Assembly: GCA_036736205.1 (NCBI GenBank)
Contig: DAINMX010000145.1
Coordinates: forward strand, 1-15,808
DNA length: 15,808 nucleotides
Reading direction: 5' to 3'
Origin: XYA12-FULL-58-9 sp001798605
GTDB lineage: Bacteria; Myxococcota; XYA12-FULL-58-9
A model generated the notes under the pieces. The model did no database searches, was not told where the DNA came from, and worked only from the letters and a program-made list of their open reading frames with translations. This document shows, one piece after another, positions 7,182 to 13,619 of this stretch (position 1 is its first letter; every line of letters begins with the position of its first letter). Both the position numbers and the translations under genes were made by a program.

Positions 7182-8435
7182 TTAGGCGCTCTTCTTGCGC
7201 TCGAACTGGAGCTCTGGTTGACCATCGCCTTTGACAACCTCTTGGGTGATGCGGCATTTCTTGATGCCCTCAAGGAATGGCACCTCGTACATAATGTCGA
7301 GCATCACGTTCTCGAGGATCGTCCGCAAGCTGCGAGCCCCGCCCTTGGTTGCGATGGCCTCATGGGCGACCGCATCGATGGCACCAGGGTCAAACTCGAG
7401 ATCAACCTGTTCCATGGAGAACAGCTTCTGGTACTGTCGAATCAACGCGTTCTTCGGTTCAGTGAGAATCCGGCGCAGGTCATTTTCTTGGAGATCATCC
7501 AGAGTGGCAATGATGGGGATGCGCCCAACAAACTCAGGTATCAAACCAAACTTAATGAGATCCTCGGGTTCCACAAACTGCAAAATTTCTCCAAGGTTGT
7601 GCTTTTTCTCACTGTGAATCTCAGCACCAAATCCCAAACCGCGCTTGCCGACCCGACGGCGAATGGGTTGCTCGATGCCGGTGAAGCTGCCGCCAAGAAT
7701 GAAAAGAATGTTGGTGGTATCGACGGCGATCATCTCCGATTGACCATATTTCTTGGAGCCCCGCGGCGCGACGTTGGCACGAGTGCCCTCTATGATCTTG
7801 AGGAGCGCCTGTTGCACACCCTCCCCCGACACATCTCGGCTCATCGACGGCGAATCGCCCTTGCGAGCAATCTTGTCGATTTCATCGATGTAGACGATGC
7901 CACGTTGCGCACGCTCGATGTCATTCTCTGCTGCGACCAGCAAATTTGCGATGATGTTCTCGACGTCTTCTCCAACGTAGCCGGCCTCCGTCAGAGTTGT
8001 GGCATCGGCCATGGTAAACGGCACATCGATCATCTTCGCTAGGGTTTGCGCCAACAATGTTTTGCCAGTGCCTGTTGGCCCGAGCAGGAGGACGTTGGAC
8101 TTTGCAACCTCGATGCCGTCGTCCTCAGTACCCCCGCGCTTGCCGATGCGCTTGTAGTGATTGTAGACAGCGACGGCGATGATCTTCTTCGCACGTTTTT
8201 GACCAATGACGTACTGGTCGAGAAAATCAGCTATTTCACGAGGCGTAGGGAGTTTCTTCGGCCCCTCGTCGGTGGTCTCACGTTCGTTTTCTTCGTCGAT
8301 GATATCTGTGCACAGCTTGATGCACTCATCGCAGATATAAACCGTCGGCCCGGCAATGAGCTTGCGAACCTCCCGCTGGCTCTTGCCACAAAAAGAGCAA
8401 GTGAGCTGTCCTATCTGCAAATCCTTGCGTGCCAC
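7182..8435 (-). CDS. clpX: ATP-dependent Clp protease ATP-binding subunit ClpX
   Basis: ClpX is the AAA+ unfoldase that feeds tagged proteins into the ClpP protease. The protein has 417 aa, close to the E. coli 424. The zinc-binding domain has cysteines at 13, 16, 35 and 38. Walker A GPTGTGKT lies at 119-126, the pore loop GYVG at 152-155, and Walker B VYIDEID around Glu185. The ClpP-docking tripeptide is LGF at 267-269, and sensor 2 is in GGARSLRTI. The start codon is GTG (8433-8435), with AGGA about 12 bases upstream. No better start is seen. Two things are odd. The RKH loop at 228-230 reads Lys-Lys-Tyr, and clpP, the usual upstream neighbour, is absent. Instead hrcA diverges on the other strand. 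Conservation of the docking loop suggests that a ClpP partner exists elsewhere in the genome. Confidence 0.97.
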   Translation of the reverse strand: MARKDLQIGQLTCSFCGKSQREVRKLIAGPTVYICDECIKLCTDIIDEENERETTDEGPKKLPTPREIADFLDQYVIGQKRAKKIIAVAVYNHYKRIGKRGGTEDDGIEVAKSNVLLLGPTGTGKTLLAQTLAKMIDVPFTMADATTLTEAGYVGEDVENIIANLLVAAENDIERAQRGIVYIDEIDKIARKGDSPSMSRDVSGEGVQQALLKIIEGTRANVAPRGSKKYGQSEMIAVDTTNILFILGGSFTGIEQPIRRRVGKRGLGFGAEIHSEKKHNLGEILQFVEPEDLIKFGLIPEFVGRIPIIATLDDLQENDLRRILTEPKNALIRQYQKLFSMEQVDLEFDPGAIDAVAHEAIATKGGARSLRTILENVMLDIMYEVPFLEGIKKCRITQEVVKGDGQPELQFERKKSA

Positions 8436-8512
8436 TTCTTCGATCCTACCAGAGCGCCCGCCAACCGGCCAAAAGAAAATTGTCTAAGTTGGGTCTCTAC
8501 ACCAAAGGTGCT

Positions 8513-8541
8513 CCTTGCGTCCAGAAACCGCAAGGTTCTGG
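8513..8541. repeat. two interlocked inverted repeats upstream of clpX and hrcA
   Basis: CCTTGCG (8513-8519) pairs with CGCAAGG (8529-8535) across a 9-base spacer. CCAGAA (8521-8526), inside that spacer, pairs with TTCTGG (8536-8541), also across 9 bases. As RNA the order A-B-A'-B' has pseudoknot topology. As DNA it could be two overlapping operators. It lies about 80 bases before the clpX start and 250 before hrcA. Confidence 0.5.
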
Positions 8542-8550
8542 CAAAGAAAT

Positions 8551-8566
8551 GCAAGAATGCTCTTGC
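8551..8566. repeat. inverted repeat GCAAGA/TCTTGC in the clpX-hrcA spacer
   Basis: GCAAGA (8551-8556) and TCTTGC (8561-8566) are perfect inverted repeats around a 4-base loop. The core repeats the CTTGCG/CGCAAG words of the dyad just to the left. GCAAGG at 8530 and GCAAGA at 8551 are 21 bases apart, two turns of the helix. Confidence 0.4.
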
Positions 8567-8625
8567 GCACGCGTATCTTCCATCTATCCGAAATCCCCAC
8601 TGCCGCTCGTACCCTATCCCAAGTC

Positions 8626-8649
8626 ACGGGTCAGGACGAAGATACCCGT
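8626..8649. repeat. inverted repeat ACGGGT/ACCCGT in the clpX-hrcA spacer
   Basis: ACGGGT (8626-8631) and ACCCGT (8644-8649) are perfect inverted repeats with a 12-base spacer. Its role is unknown. Together with the neighbouring dyads it makes up most of the recognisable content of the 354-bp spacer 8436-8789, which has no gene. Confidence 0.3.
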
Positions 8650-8690
8650 TTCTGGACCCTTTTCAGGACAGACATCGGGAGGCCGCAAAA

Positions 8691-8706
8691 CACTCGTCGT
8701 TGAGTG
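8691..8706. promoter_or_regulatory. CIRCE-like dyad CACTC/GAGTG with short spacer upstream of hrcA
   Basis: CACTC (8691-8695) and GAGTG (8702-8706) match the inner halves of the HrcA operator CIRCE (TTAGCACTC-N9-GAGTGCTAA). The spacer here is 6, not 9, and the outer bases do not match. It is the nearest thing to a CIRCE site before hrcA. With only five bases per half, chance is possible. Confidence 0.25.
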
Positions 8707-8740
8707 GCGCAATTCGACCGCGACATGGGCATTACAATCC

Positions 8741-8769
8741 TTGACACCCACGCGGCCTGCTTCTTAGTT
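8741..8769 (+). promoter_or_regulatory. possible sigma70 promoter of hrcA-grpE-dnaK-dnaJ
   Basis: A perfect -35 box TTGACA (8741-8746) is followed after 17 bases by TTAGTT (8764-8769), a poor -10. Transcription would begin near 8776, right at the ribosome-binding site of hrcA. That would be an unusually short leader, so the real start may lie further upstream. Confidence 0.35.
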
Positions 8770-8789
8770 ATCCCATGAGGAGCTACACC

Positions 8790-9818
8790 ATGGAGATGGA
8801 CACCCGAAGCAGCGCAATTCTCCAGCATATCGTCGAACACTTCATCGCTGACGCCCAGCCCGTTAGCTCCCGGACTGTGGCCTCACGACTCAAAAGAATC
8901 AACGCATCGCCAGCGACCATTCGAACGATTATGGCCGAGCTCGAGAATCAGGGATTGTTGCAGCAACCGCACACCAGCGCCGGTAGGGTGCCGACCGAGC
9001 AGGGATTGCGTGCATATCTCGATACACTCAAGCCACGACTGCGGCCCAGCGATCGCTCGCAGCTCGATGCTGCCGCAACGACACCAGACGTGGCAGACAT
9101 CCCTGCCATGCTTGGCCAAAGCCTTGCGGGACTGTCTGGGCAGATGGCCGTAGTGGCCGTGCCCCGCTTCTTGGGCGCACGTATCAAAGAGGTCGGGCTC
9201 CTCAAACAAGATGAACGTCATCTGCGCGCGGTATTTTTGTCGCACGGTGGGCTGGTACAACAGAAACTTGTCGAATTGGATTTTGACATCGACAACGAAC
9301 AACTCTCACACGCACAGAACTTTCTCAACGAGCAACTCGAGCACTGCACCGTGGCTGAGCTGCGACAGCGGATCAAGAAAGCCCTCGACGGGCATCGCTC
9401 GAAGATAGCCGACCTTAAAGAGGCTGGCCTGGAGATCGCCGCGCGTGTTCTCCCCGAACCCAATGCCGTAGCTGATTTCGAGCTCATTGTCGAAGGGGCC
9501 TCGCACCTGGTGGGCCAACCTGAGTTTGCCGATCTTGACCGCCTCCGCGATTTGCTGCAGGCCATCGAAAAACGACAGGCTCTCTTGGAGTTGCTCACCC
9601 AGGTCGTTGATGGCTACGGCGTGCAGGTCGTCCTTGGCAGTGAGCACCACGTCCTCGACCTACCGGCTGTTGCCTGCGTCGGCGTGCCGTGCACGAGTCC
9701 CGATGGACACACGGCCGCAGTCACTGTATTGGGCCCGTCGCGAATGGACTACGGACGGCTTGTCCCACTGGTGAACTATGCAGCAACTCTATTTGATCGC
9801 TACTGGGAAAACGTCTGA
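8790..9818 (+). CDS. hrcA: heat-inducible transcription repressor HrcA
   Basis: The 342-aa protein is HrcA, the repressor that binds CIRCE operators in front of chaperone operons and is kept active by GroEL in the species studied. The N-terminal winged helix (about 5-75) has the family signature LENQGLLQQPHTSAGRVPTE, then GLRAYLD. The central and C-terminal parts carry the family segments LSGQMAVVAVPRF, HLRAVFLSHGGLVQQKLVEL and the final VTVLGPSRMDYGRLVPLV. I chose the ATG at 8790 because GAGGAG (8777-8782) lies seven bases before it. An in-frame ATG at 8775 overlaps that site and would add five residues. It is the first gene of the hrcA-grpE-dnaK-dnaJ operon, a classical order for autoregulated heat-shock genes. 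A canonical CIRCE is not visible upstream, so the operator may have diverged. Confidence 0.96.
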   Translation: MEMDTRSSAILQHIVEHFIADAQPVSSRTVASRLKRINASPATIRTIMAELENQGLLQQPHTSAGRVPTEQGLRAYLDTLKPRLRPSDRSQLDAAATTPDVADIPAMLGQSLAGLSGQMAVVAVPRFLGARIKEVGLLKQDERHLRAVFLSHGGLVQQKLVELDFDIDNEQLSHAQNFLNEQLEHCTVAELRQRIKKALDGHRSKIADLKEAGLEIAARVLPEPNAVADFELIVEGASHLVGQPEFADLDRLRDLLQAIEKRQALLELLTQVVDGYGVQVVLGSEHHVLDLPAVACVGVPCTSPDGHTAAVTVLGPSRMDYGRLVPLVNYAATLFDRYWENV

Positions 9819-9844
9819 AGGTGTTGTGCTGTGCGGGCAGAGTG

Positions 9845-9874
9845 CTTTACGTTACCTAGGCAAACGACGTATAG
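9845..9874 (+). promoter_or_regulatory. possible internal promoter before grpE
   Basis: TTTACG (about 9845-9850) and TATAGG (about 9869-9874) are separated by about 18 bases in the 64-bp gap between hrcA and grpE. A half-site-like GAGTGCTTTA (9840-9849) overlaps the -35. Both matches are weak. Confidence 0.2.
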
Positions 9875-9882
9875 GCTGAAGT

Positions 9883-10545
9883 ATGACGAAGAAATCAGAT
9901 GCACTCGAGGACGCGATGGCCGAGGCCCTGGCCGCAGTCGAGCGCGTTGAAAAAGAGCGCCAAGAGCAGGAAGAGAATACCATCGACGTCGAGGTGATCG
10001 ATTCCCATCCTCAAGATGAAACAGAAGCTGCCGATACTCAGAGTGAAGCACAATCAAGTGACAGCCAGGCAAACGATGACACTGGCCAGGACGAAGAAGC
10101 CGTGCTGCGCGAACAATTGTTGCGCCTGGCAGCCGACTTCGAGAACTTCCGCAAACGTGCCTCTCGCCAGATGCAGGAGGCACGGCAGTACGGCGCAGAA
10201 AGGCTCCTCTCCGATCTCCTGCTCATCGTTGACAATCTCGAACGCGCCTTGGCGCACTCCGAGGGCGACAACAACCCCATCGTCGACGGCGTACGCATGG
10301 TTGCCAAGCAGTTCTTGGATGTTCTTGGCACCCACGGAGTCACTCGATTCGACAGCCTTGGTAAGCCGTTTGACCCCGAACGCCACGAGGCTGTCGGTCA
10401 GGCACCTGCCGGCGACCGAGTGCCTGGAACGGTATTGGAAGAGATCATCAAAGGCTATTTCATTCACGATCGACTTCTGCGCCCAGCCCAAGTCTTGGTC
10501 GCTGCCACACCCCGTGAACAAAAACAAACGGAAGAAGGCGAATAA
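9883..10545 (+). CDS. grpE: nucleotide exchange factor GrpE
   Basis: GrpE is a dimeric cytoplasmic co-chaperone that releases ADP from DnaK. The protein has 220 aa. The first 70 residues are acidic, Gln/Glu-rich and probably disordered. A long coiled-coil helix follows, from about 70 to 120, with LRLAADFENFRKRASRQM. The C-terminal beta domain carries the GrpE signature: FDPERHEAVGQ, then GTVLEEIIKGYFIHDRLLRPAQVLVA. The length is slightly above the E. coli 197 because of the acidic head. It lies 64 bases after hrcA and 21 bases before dnaK. No strong Shine-Dalgarno site is seen before the ATG. Confidence 0.97.
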   Translation: MTKKSDALEDAMAEALAAVERVEKERQEQEENTIDVEVIDSHPQDETEAADTQSEAQSSDSQANDDTGQDEEAVLREQLLRLAADFENFRKRASRQMQEARQYGAERLLSDLLLIVDNLERALAHSEGDNNPIVDGVRMVAKQFLDVLGTHGVTRFDSLGKPFDPERHEAVGQAPAGDRVPGTVLEEIIKGYFIHDRLLRPAQVLVAATPREQKQTEEGE

Positions 10546-10566
10546 GAAGAAGCCGCACAGTAGACC

Positions 10567-12372
10567 ATGAGCAAGACGATCGGCATAGATCTCGGCACCA
10601 CCAACTCCTGCGTGGCCGTGATGGAGGGAGGCAAACCCGTCGTCATCCCCAACAATGAGGGTGCCCGCACAACCCCGTCGATGGTGGCGTTCACCGACAG
10701 TGGTGACCGCCTCGTCGGCCAAGTTGCCAAACGCCAGGCCGTCACCAATCCTGCCAAGACCATCTTCTCAGTCAAACGATTCATCGGCCGGCGTTTCGAT
10801 GCCGAAGAGGTTGCGATCGACATTGAGCGCGTGCCATTCAAGATCGTTCCCTCCGATCGAGGCGATGCCTGGGTCGAAGTTGGCGGCAAATCAATGTCGC
10901 CGTCTGAGATCTCGGCGCTCATCCTCGACAAAATGCGCGAGATCGCAGAGGATTATCTCGGTGAGCCGGTCACCTCGGCGATTGTGACCGTCCCGGCATA
11001 CTTCAATGACAGTCAGCGCCAGGCCACCCGCGACGCCGGTCGCATCGCCAATATCGAAGTTAAACGCATCATCAATGAACCCACGGCAGCGGCTCTCGCC
11101 TATGGCGTTGACAAAGAGGGAAAACGCTCGGTTGCCGTATACGATCTCGGTGGCGGTACCTTTGACATCTCGATCCTCGAGCTCGCCGGTGACGTCTTCA
11201 ACGTCCGCTCTACCAACGGTGACACCCATCTCGGTGGTGAGGACTTCGACCACCGGATCATGAACTACCTGTGTGAGCAGTTCAAAAAGACAAACAACAT
11301 CGATCTGCACCAAGACTCGATGGCGTTGCAGCGTCTCAAAGAGGCCGCGGAGAAGGCCAAGCACGAGTTGTCGAGTTCCACTGAGACCGACATCAACCTG
11401 CCCTTCATCACCGCCGACGCCACAGGTCCCAAACACCTCAACGTCGAGCTCAGCCGTAAGCAGCTCGAAGACCTCACCAAAGACCTCATTGAACGCACCC
11501 TCGAGCCCTGCCGCCAGGCGCTCAAGGACGCCGGCCTCAGCCGCGAACAACTCGATGACGTCTTGCTCGTGGGTGGGATGACGCGGATGCCGCTGGTGCA
11601 GAAAATGGTGAGTGCATTTTTTGACAAAGAGCCCAACCGCGAGGTCAATCCTGACGAAGTGGTCGCTATCGGTGCTGCTGTCCAGGGTGCGGTCCTCAAT
11701 GGCGACATCAAGAATGTCCTGTTGCTTGACGTCACTCCCCTGACCTTAGGTGTCGAGACCGCAGGAGGCGTGTTCACCCCACTGATTCCGCGCAACACGA
11801 CAGTGCCCTGCCGCAAATCAGAGATCTTCACCACCGCCGCAGACAACCAACCGATCGTCAACGTTCATGTGGCTCAGGGCGAGCGACCGATGATCGCCGA
11901 TAACAAGACTCTCGCCCGCTTTGAGCTAGTCGGTATTCCACCAGCGCCACGGGGAGTGCCCCAGATCGAGGTGACCTTCGAGATCGACGCCAATGGCATC
12001 GTTCAGGTCTCAACCAAAGACCTCGGCACCGGCAAATCACAATCTGTTCGCATCACCGCCCAGAGCGGACTCAACGAGGAGGAGATTGAACGCATCATTG
12101 GTGAGGCAGAGCAACACAAAGCCGATGACGACGCCAAGCGTAACCTCGCAGACATGCGCAACCGCGCCGAGGCGCTCATCTACTCCACCGAACGCACCCT
12201 CGAAGAGTATGCCGCCTCTCTGGACCCCCTCGATGTTGAGCTCATTCAACACGATTTGGAAAGGATTAAGACCGCCCTCGGCGGAGATTCGCCTAAGGAA
12301 ATCGAAACTCTGTTCAAGGCCTTGGAGAGCTCGGCCTATCGCATCGCCGAGACCATTTACGCGCAGGCATAG
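10567..12372 (+). CDS. dnaK: molecular chaperone DnaK (Hsp70), short C-terminal tail
   Basis: DnaK is the ATP-driven Hsp70 chaperone. The ATPase domain starts with GIDLGTTNSCVAVMEG and includes VPAYFNDSQRQATRDAG, VAVYDLGGGTFDISIL and LVGGMTRMPLVQ. The linker VLLLDVTPLTLG, with DVTP at 388-391, leads to the substrate-binding domain and a helical lid that ends in AYRIAETIYAQA. The Gram-negative-type insertion (VPFKIVPSDRGDAWVEVGGK) is present. At 601 aa it is shorter than the usual 610-640. The disordered tail after the lid, with its acidic E-x-V-x-D/K end, is missing. The tail is dispensable for basic function in E. coli but helps with some substrates. dnaJ follows 29 bases downstream. The TAG stop at 12370-12372 looks genuine because dnaJ starts soon after. 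Confidence 0.98.
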   Translation: MSKTIGIDLGTTNSCVAVMEGGKPVVIPNNEGARTTPSMVAFTDSGDRLVGQVAKRQAVTNPAKTIFSVKRFIGRRFDAEEVAIDIERVPFKIVPSDRGDAWVEVGGKSMSPSEISALILDKMREIAEDYLGEPVTSAIVTVPAYFNDSQRQATRDAGRIANIEVKRIINEPTAAALAYGVDKEGKRSVAVYDLGGGTFDISILELAGDVFNVRSTNGDTHLGGEDFDHRIMNYLCEQFKKTNNIDLHQDSMALQRLKEAAEKAKHELSSSTETDINLPFITADATGPKHLNVELSRKQLEDLTKDLIERTLEPCRQALKDAGLSREQLDDVLLVGGMTRMPLVQKMVSAFFDKEPNREVNPDEVVAIGAAVQGAVLNGDIKNVLLLDVTPLTLGVETAGGVFTPLIPRNTTVPCRKSEIFTTAADNQPIVNVHVAQGERPMIADNKTLARFELVGIPPAPRGVPQIEVTFEIDANGIVQVSTKDLGTGKSQSVRITAQSGLNEEEIERIIGEAEQHKADDDAKRNLADMRNRAEALIYSTERTLEEYAASLDPLDVELIQHDLERIKTALGGDSPKEIETLFKALESSAYRIAETIYAQA

Positions 12373-12401
12373 CCAAAAGAAGAAAGAGGAAATGCTGTGC
12401 G

Positions 12402-13574
12402 ATGAGAGATTGTTATGAAGTTCTCGGGGTCGACCGCGATGCCAGTGACCGCGAGATCAAGAAGGCCTATCACCGACTCGCGCATGCGCACCATCCAGAC
12501 AAGAACCCTGACGACACCTCGGCGGAGGAGCGATTCAAAGAGGCATCGGTTGCCTATGGAATCCTGAGCGACCCTGACAAACGCCGCAAGTACGATCGTT
12601 TTGGCCGCGCCGCGTTCAGCAACAAAGGAGGTCCTGGATTTGACCCGTCAGCCTTCACCGGATTCGGCGACGTGTTCTCGGAGCTCTTCGGCGACTTCCT
12701 CGGCAGAAAACCCAACAGCCCCAAGGCCAGAGGCCAGGATCGTGTTATCAATCTTGACATCGATTTTGAGACCGCGGTGCGTGGGGGCACTCGCACCATC
12801 GATGTCCCGCGCACAAGAAAGTGTGACATATGCACTGGCACTGGCGCCGCCCCAGGTTCCACACCGCAAATCTGTCATGCCTGCGGCGGCTCGGGTGAAA
12901 TCCGAGTGCAACAGGGCTTGCTGTCAGTGAGCAAGAGATGCACCTACTGCAAGAGCAAGGGCAAGATCGTCACCCACCCGTGCAAGCCCTGCGACGGCAA
13001 TGGTTACACCCAACAAGAATCCCGCCTCGAGGTGAATATCCCGCCTGGCTCGAGCAGCTCGACGGTGTTGCGATATCCAGGCGAAGGACGGCTTGGACGC
13101 AACGGTGGCTCACCGGGCGACCTGCGCGTGGCGCTCGCGGTCGCCCCTCATCCAATTTTTCAACGCGAAGATTATGATCTCAGTTGCGAGGTCCCAGTGA
13201 CTTTTTCCCAAGCCGCCTTGGGTGCCCAGATCGACATCCCCACCCTCGATGGCTCAGTGCGCATGACCCTACCCTCGGGAACTCAAAGCGGCCGCACTTT
13301 TCGTCTGCGCGGCAAAGGTGTTCCCCGGGCCTCTGGGGGCAGTGGCGACCAACACGTGACCATCTTGGTCGAAACCCCTATCAACCTAACCGAAGAACAA
13401 CGCGCCGCCCTCGAGGCACTCGACGCTATTGGAGCCGACGCAACCAACGGTGCAACCAACGACTCCGCCAACGTCACGACCAACGTCGCGGCCACCTTCA
13501 TAGCCAACGTTCACTACCCCGAACGCGCCAACTTTTGGAAACGGGTTGAGCAATCAAAGAAGCCGAATCGCTGA
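12402..13574 (+). CDS. dnaJ: co-chaperone DnaJ (Hsp40) with Asn/Thr-rich insert near the C-terminus
   Basis: DnaJ brings substrates to DnaK and stimulates its ATPase. The J domain (1-65) has the catalytic HPD at 31-33. A short Gly/Phe region with FGDVFSELFGDFLG follows. The zinc domain (about 141-205) has four CxxC pairs: CDIC, CHAC, CTYC and CKPC. All eight cysteines are kept. In the third motif the expected C-x-x-C-x-G-x-G reads CTYCKSKG, so one glycine is lost. Two C-terminal substrate-binding beta domains follow, ending at VETPINLTEEQRAAL. Residues about 345-366 then form an Asn/Thr/Ala stretch encoded by repeated CCAACG words, followed by the normal-looking end YPERANFWKRV. The gene lies 29 bases after dnaK, with GAGGA 11 bases before the ATG. 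It is the last gene of the operon, and an array of inverted repeats follows it. Confidence 0.97.
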   Translation: MRDCYEVLGVDRDASDREIKKAYHRLAHAHHPDKNPDDTSAEERFKEASVAYGILSDPDKRRKYDRFGRAAFSNKGGPGFDPSAFTGFGDVFSELFGDFLGRKPNSPKARGQDRVINLDIDFETAVRGGTRTIDVPRTRKCDICTGTGAAPGSTPQICHACGGSGEIRVQQGLLSVSKRCTYCKSKGKIVTHPCKPCDGNGYTQQESRLEVNIPPGSSSSTVLRYPGEGRLGRNGGSPGDLRVALAVAPHPIFQREDYDLSCEVPVTFSQAALGAQIDIPTLDGSVRMTLPSGTQSGRTFRLRGKGVPRASGGSGDQHVTILVETPINLTEEQRAALEALDAIGADATNGATNDSANVTTNVAATFIANVHYPERANFWKRVEQSKKPNR

Positions 13575-13619
13575 GCCATTTGTCCCAGGGCTCAACTGAG
13601 CCGCATAAGCGGAGCGGCT
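13573..13619. terminator. nested inverted repeats between dnaJ and the facing lipoprotein gene
   Basis: GGCTCA (13589-13594) pairs with TGAGCC (13597-13602), and could instead pair with the TGAGCC at 13572-13577. AGCCGC (13599-13604) pairs with GCGGCT (13614-13619), and CCGC (13601-13604) pairs with GCGG (13609-13612) inside it. The stems overlap both stop codons. There is no long U-tract. The position between converging genes suggests a two-way terminator. Confidence 0.5.

Noticed and set aside
7146..8042. 298-codon open frame on the + strand
   Set aside because: It is antisense to the well-conserved clpX gene, and its translation shows no family features. It is a by-product of clpX codon usage.
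8046..8744. Open frames on the + strand running into the clpX-hrcA spacer
   Set aside because: The left part is antisense to clpX. The right part has poor amino-acid composition and no supported start, so the spacer is treated as non-coding.
8740..8775. Sigma32-type heat-shock promoter (CTTGAC with CCCAT) before hrcA
   Set aside because: The spacing between the two boxes is about 25 bases, well outside the 13-17 expected.
9840..9849. GAGTGCTTTA before grpE as a CIRCE element
   Set aside because: Only the right half matches. The left half, nine bases upstream, has almost no identity with TTAGCACTC.
13572..13593. dnaJ TGA stop followed by a hairpin as a selenocysteine site
   Set aside because: selC is nearby and the frame stays open for about 50 codons, but DnaJ is already full length, and the read-through sequence is not protein-like. 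The hairpin fits a terminator better.
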